From Fragilariopsis cylindrus CCMP1102 (Eukaryota > Bacillariophyta > Bacillariophyceae > Bacillariales > Bacillariaceae), in the NCBI GenBank assembly GCA_900095095.1, contig FMBT01000425.1, positions 1 through 64,000 of the forward strand: a stretch of DNA of 64,000 nucleotides. Reading direction: 5' to 3'. Position numbers and translations under genes: made by a program. Positions 43,103 through 54,898 of this stretch are shown one piece after another; position 1 is the stretch's first letter, and the number at the start of each line of letters is the position of its first letter. A model generated the notes under the pieces. That model made no database searches. It was given only the letters and a program-made list of their open reading frames with translations, and was not told the origin of the DNA.

Positions 43103-46100
43103 ATGGCACGTCTTGGTAATAAAAAGTTATCATCATCGAAGGCGTCAAAGTCGAAATCAAAGTCGAATGTATCCTCACCTCGTAATAGTAATAGGAAAGT
43201 ATTAGAAATGGAAATGGAATACGGTGAAGAAGAAGAAGAACACTTCGACGATGAAGATGAAGAAGAAGCATCATTTTTACCAAAAGGTAGTAGTAGTAGT
43301 AGTGGTCGGAATAACGGTAGTAATAAAAATCGGAATCGTAAGAAAAGATTTGGTAAAGCTTCGACGAATAATGATGAAGACAATAATGGTAATGACTCGT
43401 CTTCTTCTTCTTTCAGTTGTTCTTTATCTGGTCCAAAAAAGAAATTATTAGTATTATTATTTGTTTTAGTAAGTTTAGTTGTTATATTTATAACACAAAT
43501 GGATAAAATCTTGATCGTATTTGGTGAATATACTAGTAATGGTAGTATGAGTAATGTCAATGGTGAAGATATACATCATTCTGGTTTAGATAAAGTTGAA
43601 ATAAAAGGACCACGACAAGATTTTCATGGTCAATCCACAAGTAATACATTTGGTGGTATAAATAATTTGGCACATCCTGGTGGTGCAAAAGCAGCATCTA
43701 ATGGTGAAGGTATAGCATTTGCAGAAATTGAAATACCAAAACCAAATGTCGGACACGCTGTTCCTTCATTGAATAGACCAAATTTAGTTAATTCATGGGG
43801 ACATTATGTACATGATGAACACCGGTCACCATATGCATCACATTTATATGATACTACCAAAGAGGAACTTCAGTCACGACAAGATAAATATGTAGCAAAA
43901 ATGAAAAAAGTACGTGAGACATGGGGATATTGGAATTTTAAGGATCCACTCAAAATGATTATGGATGATGAAGTAACCACTACTACAACTGGCGAAGCGA
44001 AAGATAATTTAGATGAATATAGAAGTGTAGTTGATTTTTCAGGAATTGATTATAAAGATTTAAATACAACTTCTACTTATAGTAGTGGAAATCCAGATAA
44101 TCAATTTCCATTAGATTCATGGCAAGCTGATGAAGAATATGTGACCGAATTTTTAAAAGAAGCAAAAGCATTAGTGAAACGAGTCAAAGAAGGTATCTAT
44201 ACTGAATATGGTTGGCCAACACCATCCGAAGAAGAGTCAACCAAGGAACCAGAAGTATTAGAAAATCATCATAAATTATGGAAAATACATAAATGGATTG
44301 ATACCGATTGTTTTATACAACCAGAAAATATTGTCAAGTTGGTTTGTAATCGTGATGCCAAAGATGGTATAGCAACATTTCATCAAAATTCATGGGATGG
44401 ATTAGTACGTAAATTATTACATGCTATGATGACAAATGATGATTTTTATGCTGTATTAGGTAAGCAAAGGCGGTCATTCTTTCACTCTCTGTGTATAGAT
44501 TTTTGATCCTTTTTTGAATAGATCATCCTATTTCGATCTCCGTGTTCGTATCGTATCGTATCGTATCGTTTCGGATCCGTTCCACTTCTTAATTTCTTTT
44601 CTTTCCGATACTATTTATTCATCTCATTTCATTTAATATTCCCAGGTGGACATTCTGCTGCAGCTGGTCATGGTAATGATTTTCAACAGAATAGAATTAT
44701 ACATGGATTTCATCACTTAATGGAACCCGTTATGGATAAATTAGGTATACGATTAACAAGTCGTAATATGGGTATGGGTGGAGTTGGTACATTGCAATTT
44801 ACATTAGGTGGTGGTGATTTATATGGTGAAGCTGACATCATTGAATGGGATTCTGGTATGACAGAAAAGGGTCCAACTGTGGATTTATTTAATAAACAAG
44901 CTATATTAAGTGGTGAACGTGTACCATTAATTATCAGTGATTATCATTTTAATTTAATGGCGGAAACTAAAAATACTGGTCTCATTGGTAAATATGTGAA
45001 TGAAAAACAAAATCCAATATTTCAACCAGAAACGACGTTTGAGAATTCAAAATCAAAACCATATGCATCACGATGGATGAATCAAAAAGAAGAAAAGTAT
45101 AATGCAGTATGTTGGGAACCACGAAATGATTTTATACCACTGAAACTACCACAAAAGGAAAAACCTGGTTCACAAGTTGGATGGCATCCTGGTAATAGAC
45201 AACATACATGGTCCGGACGAAAATTAGCATTAGTACTTTTAGAAGGATTAGAAGATGCTTTTGATGTATGGGAAAATGGTATTCAAAAAAAATCAACAAC
45301 AGATAATGAAAATGAAAATGAACTTAACGATAACAATAATGGTGATAATAAAGAGAAGAAGAATGAAAATGATAGTTTAGATAGTGGTGATGGTGATGAT
45401 GGTGGTGGCGGTTGTCCATTACATTCTAAATATTGGCATGTTGGTCCAATGTATAAAGAAATAAGGAAAAATTTACGGACACATATTACTACACCAGGTA
45501 TTAATGATAAAGAGGAAGATGACGATATACGTAGTGATTGTGAAAAATTAATACCATGGTTACCAAGAATATGCCGTGTTCAGATGCATGGTACGTTTCT
45601 AACATCTAAAAATAAATCATAGAGAGTATCGTGTGTGTATGATCAGATCAAACGTGAAAGAAAGAATGAGTTCTTTCTATAGTATTTGTATTGTATGCGG
45701 CACACTCCCTATTTTACACAACACTAGTACTCAACTCACTCATGTACTTTTGCGTATCTCACTTCTGTTTCGCATTTTCCTTCCTTCCCTCCTTATCTGT
45801 TCGTCACATAATACCTTCTCACGTACGTACGCACGCACCGTAGGATTTGGGATGTGGAATCCACGTGCACATATTGAATATGATTTATTAAATATCATTC
45901 ATGAGGCACCCAATGGATATAAACCAGACTTTTTAATAGATAATTCATATGATGGATTTGATTTACTTCCATTACTGCAAGAATTACCTGATGATGATAT
46001 TGATGTACATGCTATTGCGATAGCAACATCTAATCCAGAACCGACCGATATTGATCATAATTGGGTTGAGAATGATGAGAATGAAGATGATATCAGCAAT

Positions 46101-47418
46101 ACTGCAAACTCAACTGATACTGAGCCAACAGCTCCAAAGCCACCATCAAGACGTTGGTTACAACGTGCATCAGAAATTGGCTTCCGTAAAGGATCTGAAT
46201 TATTTATGGGATCGGCGGCAACAGCAACGATCGCAAGTGTACCACCAGTATCAGGATCGAATTTTAGCAACAAGGAGGAAAAGATACCATCGACTACGTC
46301 CGATGAGATGGAGAACAAGAATAGCAACAATCGTTCACGAAAAAATATGATTCGTAATAGAAAACTACAAGAAGATGGTAATGTCAATGATACAAGTGTA
46401 ACTGTCCCTAATACAACAGCGGCAGCAACAACAACAGCATCAGCGTCGACGGCAAAGAAGACGTACGGCGAAAACGATATCGTTCCTGGACGTGGTTGGA
46501 TTGTAAGTACACACACATACATACATGATTTGTTCTGATCTAATCTAATCTGATCTGATCTATTCTATGTTTTTATTCGCTTCTCTCTTTTATCGTTGAT
46601 GTTTGCTTATCCTATGTTGCCCTTTTTGTCCACATATAAATATAACAGTTGCATGGTTGGTCACCAGTACGAGGATTCTGCGATGGGTCGCCACAAAGTG
46701 AATGTAATCGAGGTGCAGATAACGATTGCTTATTATCTGGTGCGAATGATAAACATTATGATGTGATGGGAAATAGTTTAAGTGGTTGGTTGGGTAAGTT
46801 TTTCTCGCTTGTATTTGGGACCTACCTATTCTCGCTCTCGACCACAGTCTAACAAAAATATCGCTATGACTTTTCTCTTATAAAATGTTACTCTTATTTA
46901 TTTATTTATCTTCAAAAGTATTTACTGTCCCTAAAGTACGCGAAGGGATTATTTTAATACGAATGGAATGGTGGTGTGGTCAACCCAATGAATTAACAAA
47001 AGATTGGACAGAAGTTAATGGTGGTAATACATTCGATACCACCCCATGGAATTCCACTAGTACTATTCCTACTGCAACACGACGATTACGTGAACACAGC
47101 GATGTTTTCTATTACGGTGACGACAAAGAAGAAGAAGAACGTTATCACCGGAAATTAAAACCCACAAAGGATCAATTAATCCCAAAAGATTTAGAAATGG
47201 ATTATGCAATTAATGGTGTTATTAAAACAATGGGTCGTGATGAATGGGAACCACACACTAGGGAATATGTAAAGAATGTTGCTGTTTGGCCAATGTTGAA
47301 TGATGAAAGTATGGCACAAAAAGACTGGGATGGTGAACCAGTTGAGGTTGCTGTACGGTTCCGATCCAAAATCAACCCTCAGCAAAATTATTGTATCTCA
47401 CATGTATACTATGCCTAA
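43103..47418 (+). CDS. SGNH-hydrolase-like type II membrane protein, five exons
   Basis: Exons are inferred at 43103-44459, 44646-45590, 45844-46502, 46649-46793 and 46919-47418, with phases 1, 1, 0 and 1 and about 1201 residues. Joining gives AVLGGHSAAAGHGNDFQQ across the first junction. Residues ~1-110 are charged and Ser/Asn-rich. A single TM at about 112-135 (KLLVLLFVLVSLVVIFITQ) with a basic cytosolic side implies a type II Golgi or surface protein. GGHSAAAGHGND resembles SGNH block I (Gly-x-Ser), with His in place of the usual Asp before Ser. GWHPGNRQHTW is a candidate for the C-terminal His block. Later Cys pairs and a WCGQPNEL segment suggest a lumenal second domain. Such proteins often modify glycans or acyl esters; that role is an inference and I cannot name the family precisely. 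Confidence 0.75.
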
Positions 47419-48959
47419 AGACGTGGAGCGACAATCAGGCCACACACACATACACACATATATGCGAATTTAGATGTAGAAGAAGTCCTTATCATGATAT
47501 GTTAATTAAGACAAAAAATCATCTTCATATTTCTTTTCTTTCTAATGTTTTGATTGCATCTTTAACGTGACGACGGTTAATTTTTTTCATTTGCCGATAT
47601 CTGATTTCTTTACGAAGACTGTCGAAGTAGCACCCCAGTATTTAGCTTATTACGTTGCCATCGTCATCGTCATCTTAATTCTTCTGCAGGTGCAGTATGA
47701 GATGAATCATCGAGAACTAATGTAGTAGTGTAGTACAGTGACGGGTCGTCCGTTGACTTGGAGAACCTCCCTCGAGACTGTGAGGAGCGAAGAGGTAGCT
47801 ACTATTTAAGTAATAAGTTATATCATATATATTATATAATTACACTGATTGTTCGCATCGCAGTTTGTTGAAGTTTGAATGTTATCTCCCCTAATCGTAA
47901 AGCAATGCAGCCAAGTCATAAAGAATTTCGGATCGTAGAATCGCACCACACAATAAGGTATGTATCTACAACATACAGTACGTACATGCATACATGTTGA
48001 ATACAGTTACTGTACCAACAAGGCTATATATCCGGCGCACTTTTGACAACGTCGTATACAGAATTACTGTACATTGATTGTTCGCATCGCAGTTTGTTGA
48101 AGTTTGAATTTTATCTCCCCTAATCGTAAAGCAAAAATGCAGCCAAGTCATAAAGAATTTTGGATCGTAGAATCGCTACCATGGCGCATGGCGCACAGCG
48201 CATTGGGCCCTTAAAGTTTTTTAATACAGTAGAGTTCTTCTGTACACATAATTTTTGTACATGCTACTAGTAGTATGTACCGGTATGTCACAGTAACAGA
48301 TGAATATCTAAATCAGAAGTTCACGAACAAAAATAATAATAATAAATAAAAAGAAAAGTCATTTTCAATAATAGAAAGGGCAATAATAATATTTACATAC
48401 CTTTTTTGTTGTTCTCCTCTTATTACCAGTTACGGTATTACTGTACGCGACGAATTGTTGAAGTACAGTAAGTGAAGTGACTGGAACATTTTCTGCAAGT
48501 CAATCAGTCACCTTGTGTAACAGTGTAGTAGGCAATCTCTTCTACTGTAACCGCAATCTTGTATAAATAAGTAATCTTGTGTAAAATATTGCGTGTACTG
48601 TATTTCCTCATTTATTTCATAGCCTACACACGATTACTGCATATAAATAGTTACATGCAGTATCACGATCACACGCACAAACAAACGCCTTTTTTTTTCC
48701 TTCGGAAACAATTAAGACCCATCCATTGTACGTTAGTTACAGTGTCAGCCAGTTTTCTCCTTTTTTTACTCATACTTTTTAAACATAATTTTTTCAAAAG
48801 CACGAACCTCTACTCACGTAAACATACTAAGTTACCGGTAACAGAAAACTAAATCAATATAACATCCAATCCACTACAAACAGCACAAACTTACCGTAAC
48901 ACCAGACCAATCAATTAATCAATATCAGAAATACAATACAATACAATCGCAATACAATC
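47419..48959. other. intergenic region with a dispersed direct repeat
   Basis: It contains the paired ~105 bp repeats at 47842-48176. Nearby are many GTAC/TACTGTA words (47982-48000, 48056-48076 and 48435-48480). The Phe/Thr-rich frame at 48577-48852 is T-rich leader DNA and not a gene. Confidence 0.55.
47842..48176. repeat. direct repeat of ~105 bp, offset 229 bp
   Basis: Copies at 47842-47944 and 48071-48176 share TTGTTCGCATCGCAGTTTG, TATCTCCCCTAATCGTAAAGC and GCAGCCAAGTCATAAAGAAT. They differ at a few bases and by a two-base insertion. The ~126 bp between them is unrelated. Confidence 0.88.
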
Positions 48960-50216
48960 ATGCCAGCAGCATTAGCACCAAAGAAATCGTTTAGTAGTAA
49001 ACTGTCAAAGAAATGGAATTCTGTTATTGGAAATGGAAAAAATAATAATAATAAAGTAGGTAATATCAAATTTGTTGTTCCTATTACCGGTAGTTGTATT
49101 CAATTATCGAATGACGATGATGAAGAATCGGGAGATTATAAAACTACAACTGCAACTCATGATTCTATTATTAATAAGAGCAGTGGCAATAAAACTACAA
49201 CAACAATAACAAAAGCAGTAGCAGTATCAACACAAACACCGACACCTGAATCTGTTATTATTTCTGATACAAGTTCTGATGAAGACGAAGAGGAAGAAGA
49301 AATTGATTATGGATACGGTGATGCAATACCTGATTCTGAAACCTTTGCTGTTCAAGCTACTGATGATGCTGGTGCTGTTGCTGAAGCAGCTTCTTCTTTA
49401 TTCCCAAAACGATTATCATCATCACGAATAATATCGTCGTCTACTGATAATAACAATAATGATGATGAAAATAATTTACCATTCCATCCACAACGTCAAC
49501 CACGACGTTCATCATTAAAAGGGTCATGCCCAACACGACGTGCCAGTCGTATTAGTCGTCGTGCATCAATTGCATCCTGCAGTTCTGGTACTAACGATAC
49601 TAATACTATCAGCACTAGCACTCGTACTCTTACTACGATGAAGATTGAAGAAGAAATTGCAATAGGTGAATTAGATCCAAAGAAGGTAGTTGAAATACAA
49701 TTGCCTGGACGACGAGAATCTATTAAACGAAGAATATCAATTACATTCAATGAAGATGTGAATGTTCGTAAGATTCAACCGGTATCAAAAGTAAAAGGTG
49801 CAAATAAAGAAGAATTATGGTTCCAGGATCAAGAATATAGCATAATAAAAAAGAAAACAAAAGCATTAATAGAAAAGGTGGATGAGAATGGTATCGTGAA
49901 TGGTAAAAAATATTGTACACGTGGTTTAGAAAAATATATGCAAGATCCAGTAGAACGTGTCCAAGGAAAGTATGATGCATGGGATTCGGTATTAGAAGAA
50001 CAAGAATTACAAAGAAAGACCAATAATTATCATGAATCCGATGAAAATATTGCAAGATTATATAAATATACATCGACTATGTCAATTATTCAAGCAACAC
50101 AAAGAGCTGCATATGATGCCGAAGAGGTTGCATCATTTTATAATGTTGATGATAGTGATATACGAGCAATGCAACGACGTCCATTACGTGCATGTCGTCG
50201 TGCATCAGTTGCATAA
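48960..50216 (+). CDS. conserved protein of unknown function
   Basis: A single exon of 418 codons. The N-terminal half is Ser/Thr/Asn/Asp-rich with an Arg/Ser segment (RRASRISRRASIAS), which looks like basophilic kinase sites. The ordered C-terminal half starts with SIKRRISITFNEDVNVRKI and continues ELWFQDQEYSIIKKKTKALI, CTRGLEKYM, AWDSVLEEQELQ and QRAAYDAEEVASFYN. This pattern (a SITFN-type strand, a W-x2-Q/E-E-x3-I helix, then CTRGLE) is one I have seen in many short diatom proteins of unknown function, but I cannot name a domain. There are no TM or targeting signals, so a cytosolic or nuclear regulator is possible. Confidence 0.75.
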   Translation: MPAALAPKKSFSSKLSKKWNSVIGNGKNNNNKVGNIKFVVPITGSCIQLSNDDDEESGDYKTTTATHDSIINKSSGNKTTTTITKAVAVSTQTPTPESVIISDTSSDEDEEEEEIDYGYGDAIPDSETFAVQATDDAGAVAEAASSLFPKRLSSSRIISSSTDNNNNDDENNLPFHPQRQPRRSSLKGSCPTRRASRISRRASIASCSSGTNDTNTISTSTRTLTTMKIEEEIAIGELDPKKVVEIQLPGRRESIKRRISITFNEDVNVRKIQPVSKVKGANKEELWFQDQEYSIIKKKTKALIEKVDENGIVNGKKYCTRGLEKYMQDPVERVQGKYDAWDSVLEEQELQRKTNNYHESDENIARLYKYTSTMSIIQATQRAAYDAEEVASFYNVDDSDIRAMQRRPLRACRRASVA

Positions 50217-50360
50217 ATATAAATACAAGAATACAAATACAAATGCATAAATAGGAAATTAAATATGATAATACTAATAACTGCTATAGAAAATATAAAT
50301 ATAAAAATAAAACATTACTAAATAAACACACACGCACGCGTACATACATACCCTTTCTCT

Positions 50361-50836
50361 CTCTCTCTCTCTCTCCCTGATACATTAGAATAGAGTAGAA
50401 CATTTATTTGATTTGAATTGAATTGAATTGAATGCATCATACACTGATACATACACAAATAATCGATTGGTTCATCTGGGCTTTTGTTGCACTACTGGGG
50501 TTGTCCTTTTTGTTGCTGCTTCTTTTATATAATGGATAAAAACAAATTTGATTGGTGGCACATGAGTGATACCTCCTCCTAGCTAAGCGTCTCTCTCTCT
50601 CTATCTCTCTCTCTCTCTCACTCTCATACAGTAGAATAGAACATTCATCTGATTTGATTTGAATTGAATTGAATGCATCATACACTGATACATACACAAA
50701 TAATCGATTGGTTCATCTGGGCTTTTGTTGCGCTACTGGGATTGGGGTTGTCCTTTTTGTTGCTGCTTCTTTTAATATAATGGATAAGAACAAATTTGAC
50801 TGGTGGCACATGATTGATACCTCCTCCTAGCTAAGC
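50361..50836. repeat. tandem direct duplication, 241 bp unit
   Basis: Copy 1 is ~50361-50586 and copy 2 ~50602-50836. Both run from a (CT)n tract through TTGAATTGAATTGAATGCAT, ATAATCGATTGGTTCATCTG and GTTGTCCTTTTTGTTGCTGC to CCTCCTCCTAGCTAAGC. They are nearly identical apart from small indels. Confidence 0.9.
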
Positions 50837-51570
50837 TTGACTGGCATGGCTGCACATGATGAAACATATATGTATGTCCCCGCCCATACAACCCGGCAGG
50901 AGTCCTTTTTTATTATATATCTCAATGTATTGCAACCTTTACATGGAAAAGAAGTCTACAGCAATTGTACAAAACAAATTCCTCACAGCCATGCTCCTAT
51001 GCAATAGGAATGATGATGGATACACCAGTGATATGATACACCACCATTAATAGTGTTGTCCTTTACCTCTATGAAGCATCCTTTTATATGGAAAATGTAA
51101 ACAAGATGCACAGCAAATTCTCTACCACATGCCAGCAATGGTTGTGGTTATTTGTTTTGTATTATTTTGTTTTGGTCCAAGATAAAAAAAAACAATAAAA
51201 ATAGCTAAAACAGACACTGTGGATTGATGTGCCTACCACAGTGATGATACATCAATACCCAATATTGTTAGATAACTATTATCAATGATTAAGTAGGAAG
51301 AGCCTTCATTCTATGTCTATGTATTTTTCAACAGGGACTGTGTGCAAGTGTAACTATTATTTGTAGCTAGGTAATGCTATGATAATCCGGTACATTACAA
51401 ACAAATCTAGAATAAATTACAAATAAAAAGACTAATGATTCTTGCAGCAAAGAGATAAAAATAACCTCTCATGCTGCAGAAGAAGTTTATATACAACTGA
51501 TTCTCACACAGTAGCAGTTCAATTCTTTGCTTGTTCTTGTTGTTGCCTCATATTGTCTGGTTGGTAGAAG

Positions 51571-51662
51571 GCATATTATCAGTATGTAACAGAAGAGAGG
51601 AATGCATCAGTGATATGCAAGGAATATTATCAGTATGTACCAGAAGAGAATGCATCAGTGAT
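51571..51662. repeat. short tandem duplication, ~53 bp unit
   Basis: ATATTATCAGTATGTA(A/C)CAGAAGAGA...ATGCATCAGTGAT occurs at 51571 and again at 51624. Confidence 0.8.
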
Positions 51663-52057
51663 GTCCTTGTTATGTAAAAGCTGCAGCTTTGCTCCTCAAC
51701 GTCTTAAAAAGACAGAAAAGTCAACAGTCTGTTTCTCAATACTAACCAACCCTTTATATGTAAAAAAATGCACGAAGTACACAAAAAATCTGCATGCCCA
51801 ATGAACAACATATTTACATGTAGATGAAAGTTTACAATAGAAGCTAGCAAGGAATGTGCATCAAATAAATGGACACACATAATATTGAGTTACACGTGAC
51901 ATGTGCGTGTACATACGGGCAGAATAACAGTATTCTATTCAGAAACTGAAGAGCATACACGTGTCATCCCATTAGCAGCACATTCAATAAGACAACACAC
52001 AAACACACTATTGTTCCTATTGTGATGCAATAATAGCTAATGCTCTAGTTATGCCAG

Positions 52058-52311
52058 ATAGACTACAATGTATTTGGTTAAGGTTTTATGTTAAAGTGAG
52101 AGAAAGGAAGGAATAATCATTATGTTATTGCTGTCTACTAAGTAGTGTGTTGGTATTCTCTTTTTGAAATGAGCTGTCAGCGTAATGATCAGATGTTTGC
52201 TGAAGACATTCATATTCACAAACACACTAATAGATAGCAGTAACACATGGATTATCATTCCTTTCTCTCACTTTAATATAAAACCTCCCAACCAAATACA
52301 TTGTAGTCTAT
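52058..52311. mobile_element. long inverted repeat (foldback/MITE-like or hairpin RNA locus)
   Basis: The left arm at 52058-52153 begins ATAGACTACAATGTATTTGG and continues AGGTTTTATGTTAAAGTGAG and AGAAAGGAA. It is matched in reverse complement by the right arm at 52217-52311, with only scattered mismatches. The 63 bp loop is unrelated sequence. There is no coding capacity. A MITE or foldback element is likeliest; a hairpin small-RNA precursor is possible. Confidence 0.75.
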
Positions 52312-53636
52312 AACACATCAACAGGCACAATTTATTTGGCTTACAAGAGAAATGAAAAAAACACCAGCATGGAACAAGAGTGGATCCCCCATTGAATAAT
52401 CTTGACATGACAGGCAGAGGATTAGGAGTGGATGAAGGAATACTAAATTACTGGTGATATACACCACTAATTAAATATTGAAAAACAATCATTATGTACA
52501 TGGCATGAAGAAGTCTAATACAGCAAAATGCACAACAAACTCCCAAGCAGCAACAGTAGCAGCAGTTGTTATTGTTGCTTCACCAGATTGTTCTGTTGAT
52601 AGGAATAAATATAAAACAAGCATTCCCTCATATCATGCAACAGGAGTAGTGGCTCCACCAGTGATTCACCCCAACCAGTATTGTTGTCCTGCTGCACACA
52701 AGCTGCATAACATAAAGCATCAGTTCTGGCAAGGAATTGCATCAATCTAATAAATGTACTAGAATATCGAGCTGTGTGCACAAAAATAGCAATAGAGTAA
52801 TATAAACATGCGCTCACAAAATACTTGTGGAATAATCCAAACAGGTGCATCATTCATATCTCACATCATTTCTCATATCATCATCAATCATAACCTCACA
52901 CACTAGCTAGCACTCATAATTATTATTCACAACCTTTCATAACTTTAATAATACCAGCAATAATAGCACATTTATTCAACATGCTTTAGAATCTAGTAAT
53001 TGTATGACCCTGCTACATCACAGCACCTATTAGTATAGGAATTTTAGCAATTATTTTACCTGACTTGTTATTTAAATATTCTCTCTACACGTGCATCCAG
53101 GTATGTGTCATAAAAATTACATTCTATCAGTCCCACTTTCCAAACCAGCACAGAGAATATGGGACCAAATTGTGCCACAATAGAGATACATAATATCTTC
53201 CCTCATACTTTGACACACTGCATACCACTTACAAAGCACAAGAGCTACCACCAACAACAGAGCTAGCTTCTAGCAGTGCATGTAGACCAATACTGTGTGT
53301 TGAGTAGTAAAAAGTAGGTAAAAACTCTTTCGACACGAGAATTCTCACATACCAAAGACGAATTACAGGGTAGGGAGCTACCAGACTCACTCTAGATCAA
53401 GATAGACACTACGAGTATAAATAGTATATAAAGTAGAAGCGAAGTTTTGTGTTTCGGGAATAAAATTAAACAATCTAAAGTATTACTAGTTCATTCTTTT
53501 TCTACTCGACCGGTAAGTAGTTGTGTACCATACAAGTTGTATACTGTAGCTTTGTGTGCAGTTAATGAAGTCAAGTGTGGATGTTCGTTCGTTCGTTCCG
53601 TGTTGTTGTGCCGTCCATATAAAAGGATGAGCAAAT

Positions 53637-53682
53637 TTACATAGCACCAACAACAGGGAGACTTCCACCAAGTTGTTCATGG

Positions 53683-53726
<44 letters not shown>

Positions 53727-54248
53727 AAGTTCAATGGCACGCTTTGAAAGCTTGGTATCTTCATCAAATGTATCCCAACCGAAGTCAATACTCCCGTTAC
53801 GGAAATCTCCGACAAATTCATTACCTTTACCTTCAATGTCTTTCATAACACCAAGTTCTAATGCACCAACAAATGCAATGATTTGAATCAAACCTTGTTG
53901 AGGGATAGCATCAGGACCAGAGAAGGCAGCCCATCCATCTGGGAATGAATCAAATTGATCACCAGCGTTATCAATTGCTCCACTTAAATGAATACCATTA
54001 CGTGTTACCATTTGTCCAAGGAATGCCAACATACAAACACGTCCGTGCTTGATTTCGACATATCGAAGACGATCAAATTTTTCTTGATCACCATCTTCAA
54101 CTAATCCTAAAGGATCGAAGAAACCAAGTGGATTTTGGGCACCAAGAGCATCTTCGAATGCAGCCAACGAAGTGGTGGTTGACTTTTGTTGGACAGGTGC
54201 GAACGCAGCAGCGGAGGCGATAAGGGAGGCGATGACAACAGATTTCAT
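53637..54248 (-). CDS. fucoxanthin chlorophyll a/c-binding protein (Lhcf-type)
   Basis: A single exon of 203 codons has its ATG at the complement of 54246-54248. It is a light-harvesting antenna protein of the thylakoid that binds chlorophyll a, chlorophyll c and fucoxanthin. The N-terminus MKSVVIASLIASAAAFAP is a diatom bipartite presequence with the ASAFAP motif (here SAAAFAP); the mature chain starts near residue 16 or at the later SLAAFE. Helix 1 carries YVEIKHGRVCMLAFLG and helix 3 AIELNNGRAAMMGILG, the Glu-Arg pairs that bind chlorophyll and lock the two helices. The middle helix is QGLIQIIAFVGALELGVM. Length matches typical Lhcf proteins. Codon use looks more uniform and low-complexity tracts are absent, as expected for a highly expressed gene. 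It is transcribed divergently from the SAP gene. Confidence 0.97.
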
Positions 54249-54898
54249 GATTGATTATTGTTTTTGTTTGAAATTAATGTTTATTCAAAAGGAATTATGA
54301 GAACCCCATCGTTGCAAATAAAGGAAAGCGAAGCGTTTACTAATAAAAGTACAACGAAAGATTTCCTTCAAGATCACGCGTTATTTTACACAAAATGCTT
54401 TTCAATCATGAAAAATAAGCACGTATGAAAAGATTTATCTTCAATAATGCACGCGTTGTGCGATGACATCATTGTTTTATTCAATCGTTGATAAATGTAT
54501 GTGTTTAATATCCGGGTTGCTGACACGAAGCAGATTGCTACTGGAACATTAGTGTTCTTTTGTGTTCTTTCGTGTCAGTACTAAATATACAGCAAAGAAA
54601 CTTCAATCACGAGCTTGGTATCGCACTGGGACTGAAATCTTTTTTACTCGTGACCACATTGAGTCCTGGTAGAAGCGCGCCAGAATTTTAAATTACTTTC
54701 AACCGCGCCGCCCATTTCATTTTTAACGACAACATACCGTTAATACTGTAGTACATTCAATGATGTACTTACGACAGGCGATATTATGTGTCATTTATTT
54801 CTTTGTCTTCAACTTACTGCACAACTTAACTTACTTGTAGTCTACGCAACTCTATCTCTCGCTACTAATATAACAAAATAGCAACAAAGAAGCGGAGT
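54249..54898. other. divergent FCP/SAP promoter region
   Basis: These 650 bp must hold the FCP promoter (minus) and the SAP-gene promoter (plus). GC-richer islands occur near 54440 (ATGCACGCGTTGTGCGATG) and 54670-54715 (GCGCGCCAG ... CGCGCCGCCC). I cannot assign specific light-response elements. Confidence 0.5.

Larger units (their letters stand above)
50217..53636. other. 3.4 kb gene-poor, repeat-bearing region
   Basis: No open frame reaches 100 codons with protein-like content. It includes the tandem duplication at 50361-50836, a short one at 51571-51662 and the long hairpin at 52058-52311. Recurrent degenerate phrases (for example CACAGCAAATTC/ACAACAAACTC ... CATGCCAGC) at about 50975, 51105 and 52530 hint at old dispersed repeats. 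The FCP 3' side lies at the right end. Confidence 0.55.

Noticed and set aside
43054-43560. 168-codon minus-strand ORF
   Set aside because: It is antisense to the charged N-terminus of the SGNH-like gene.
52478-52853. ORFs of 90 and 94 codons on opposite strands
   Set aside because: Mutually antisense, without recognisable motifs, in a repeat-bearing region.
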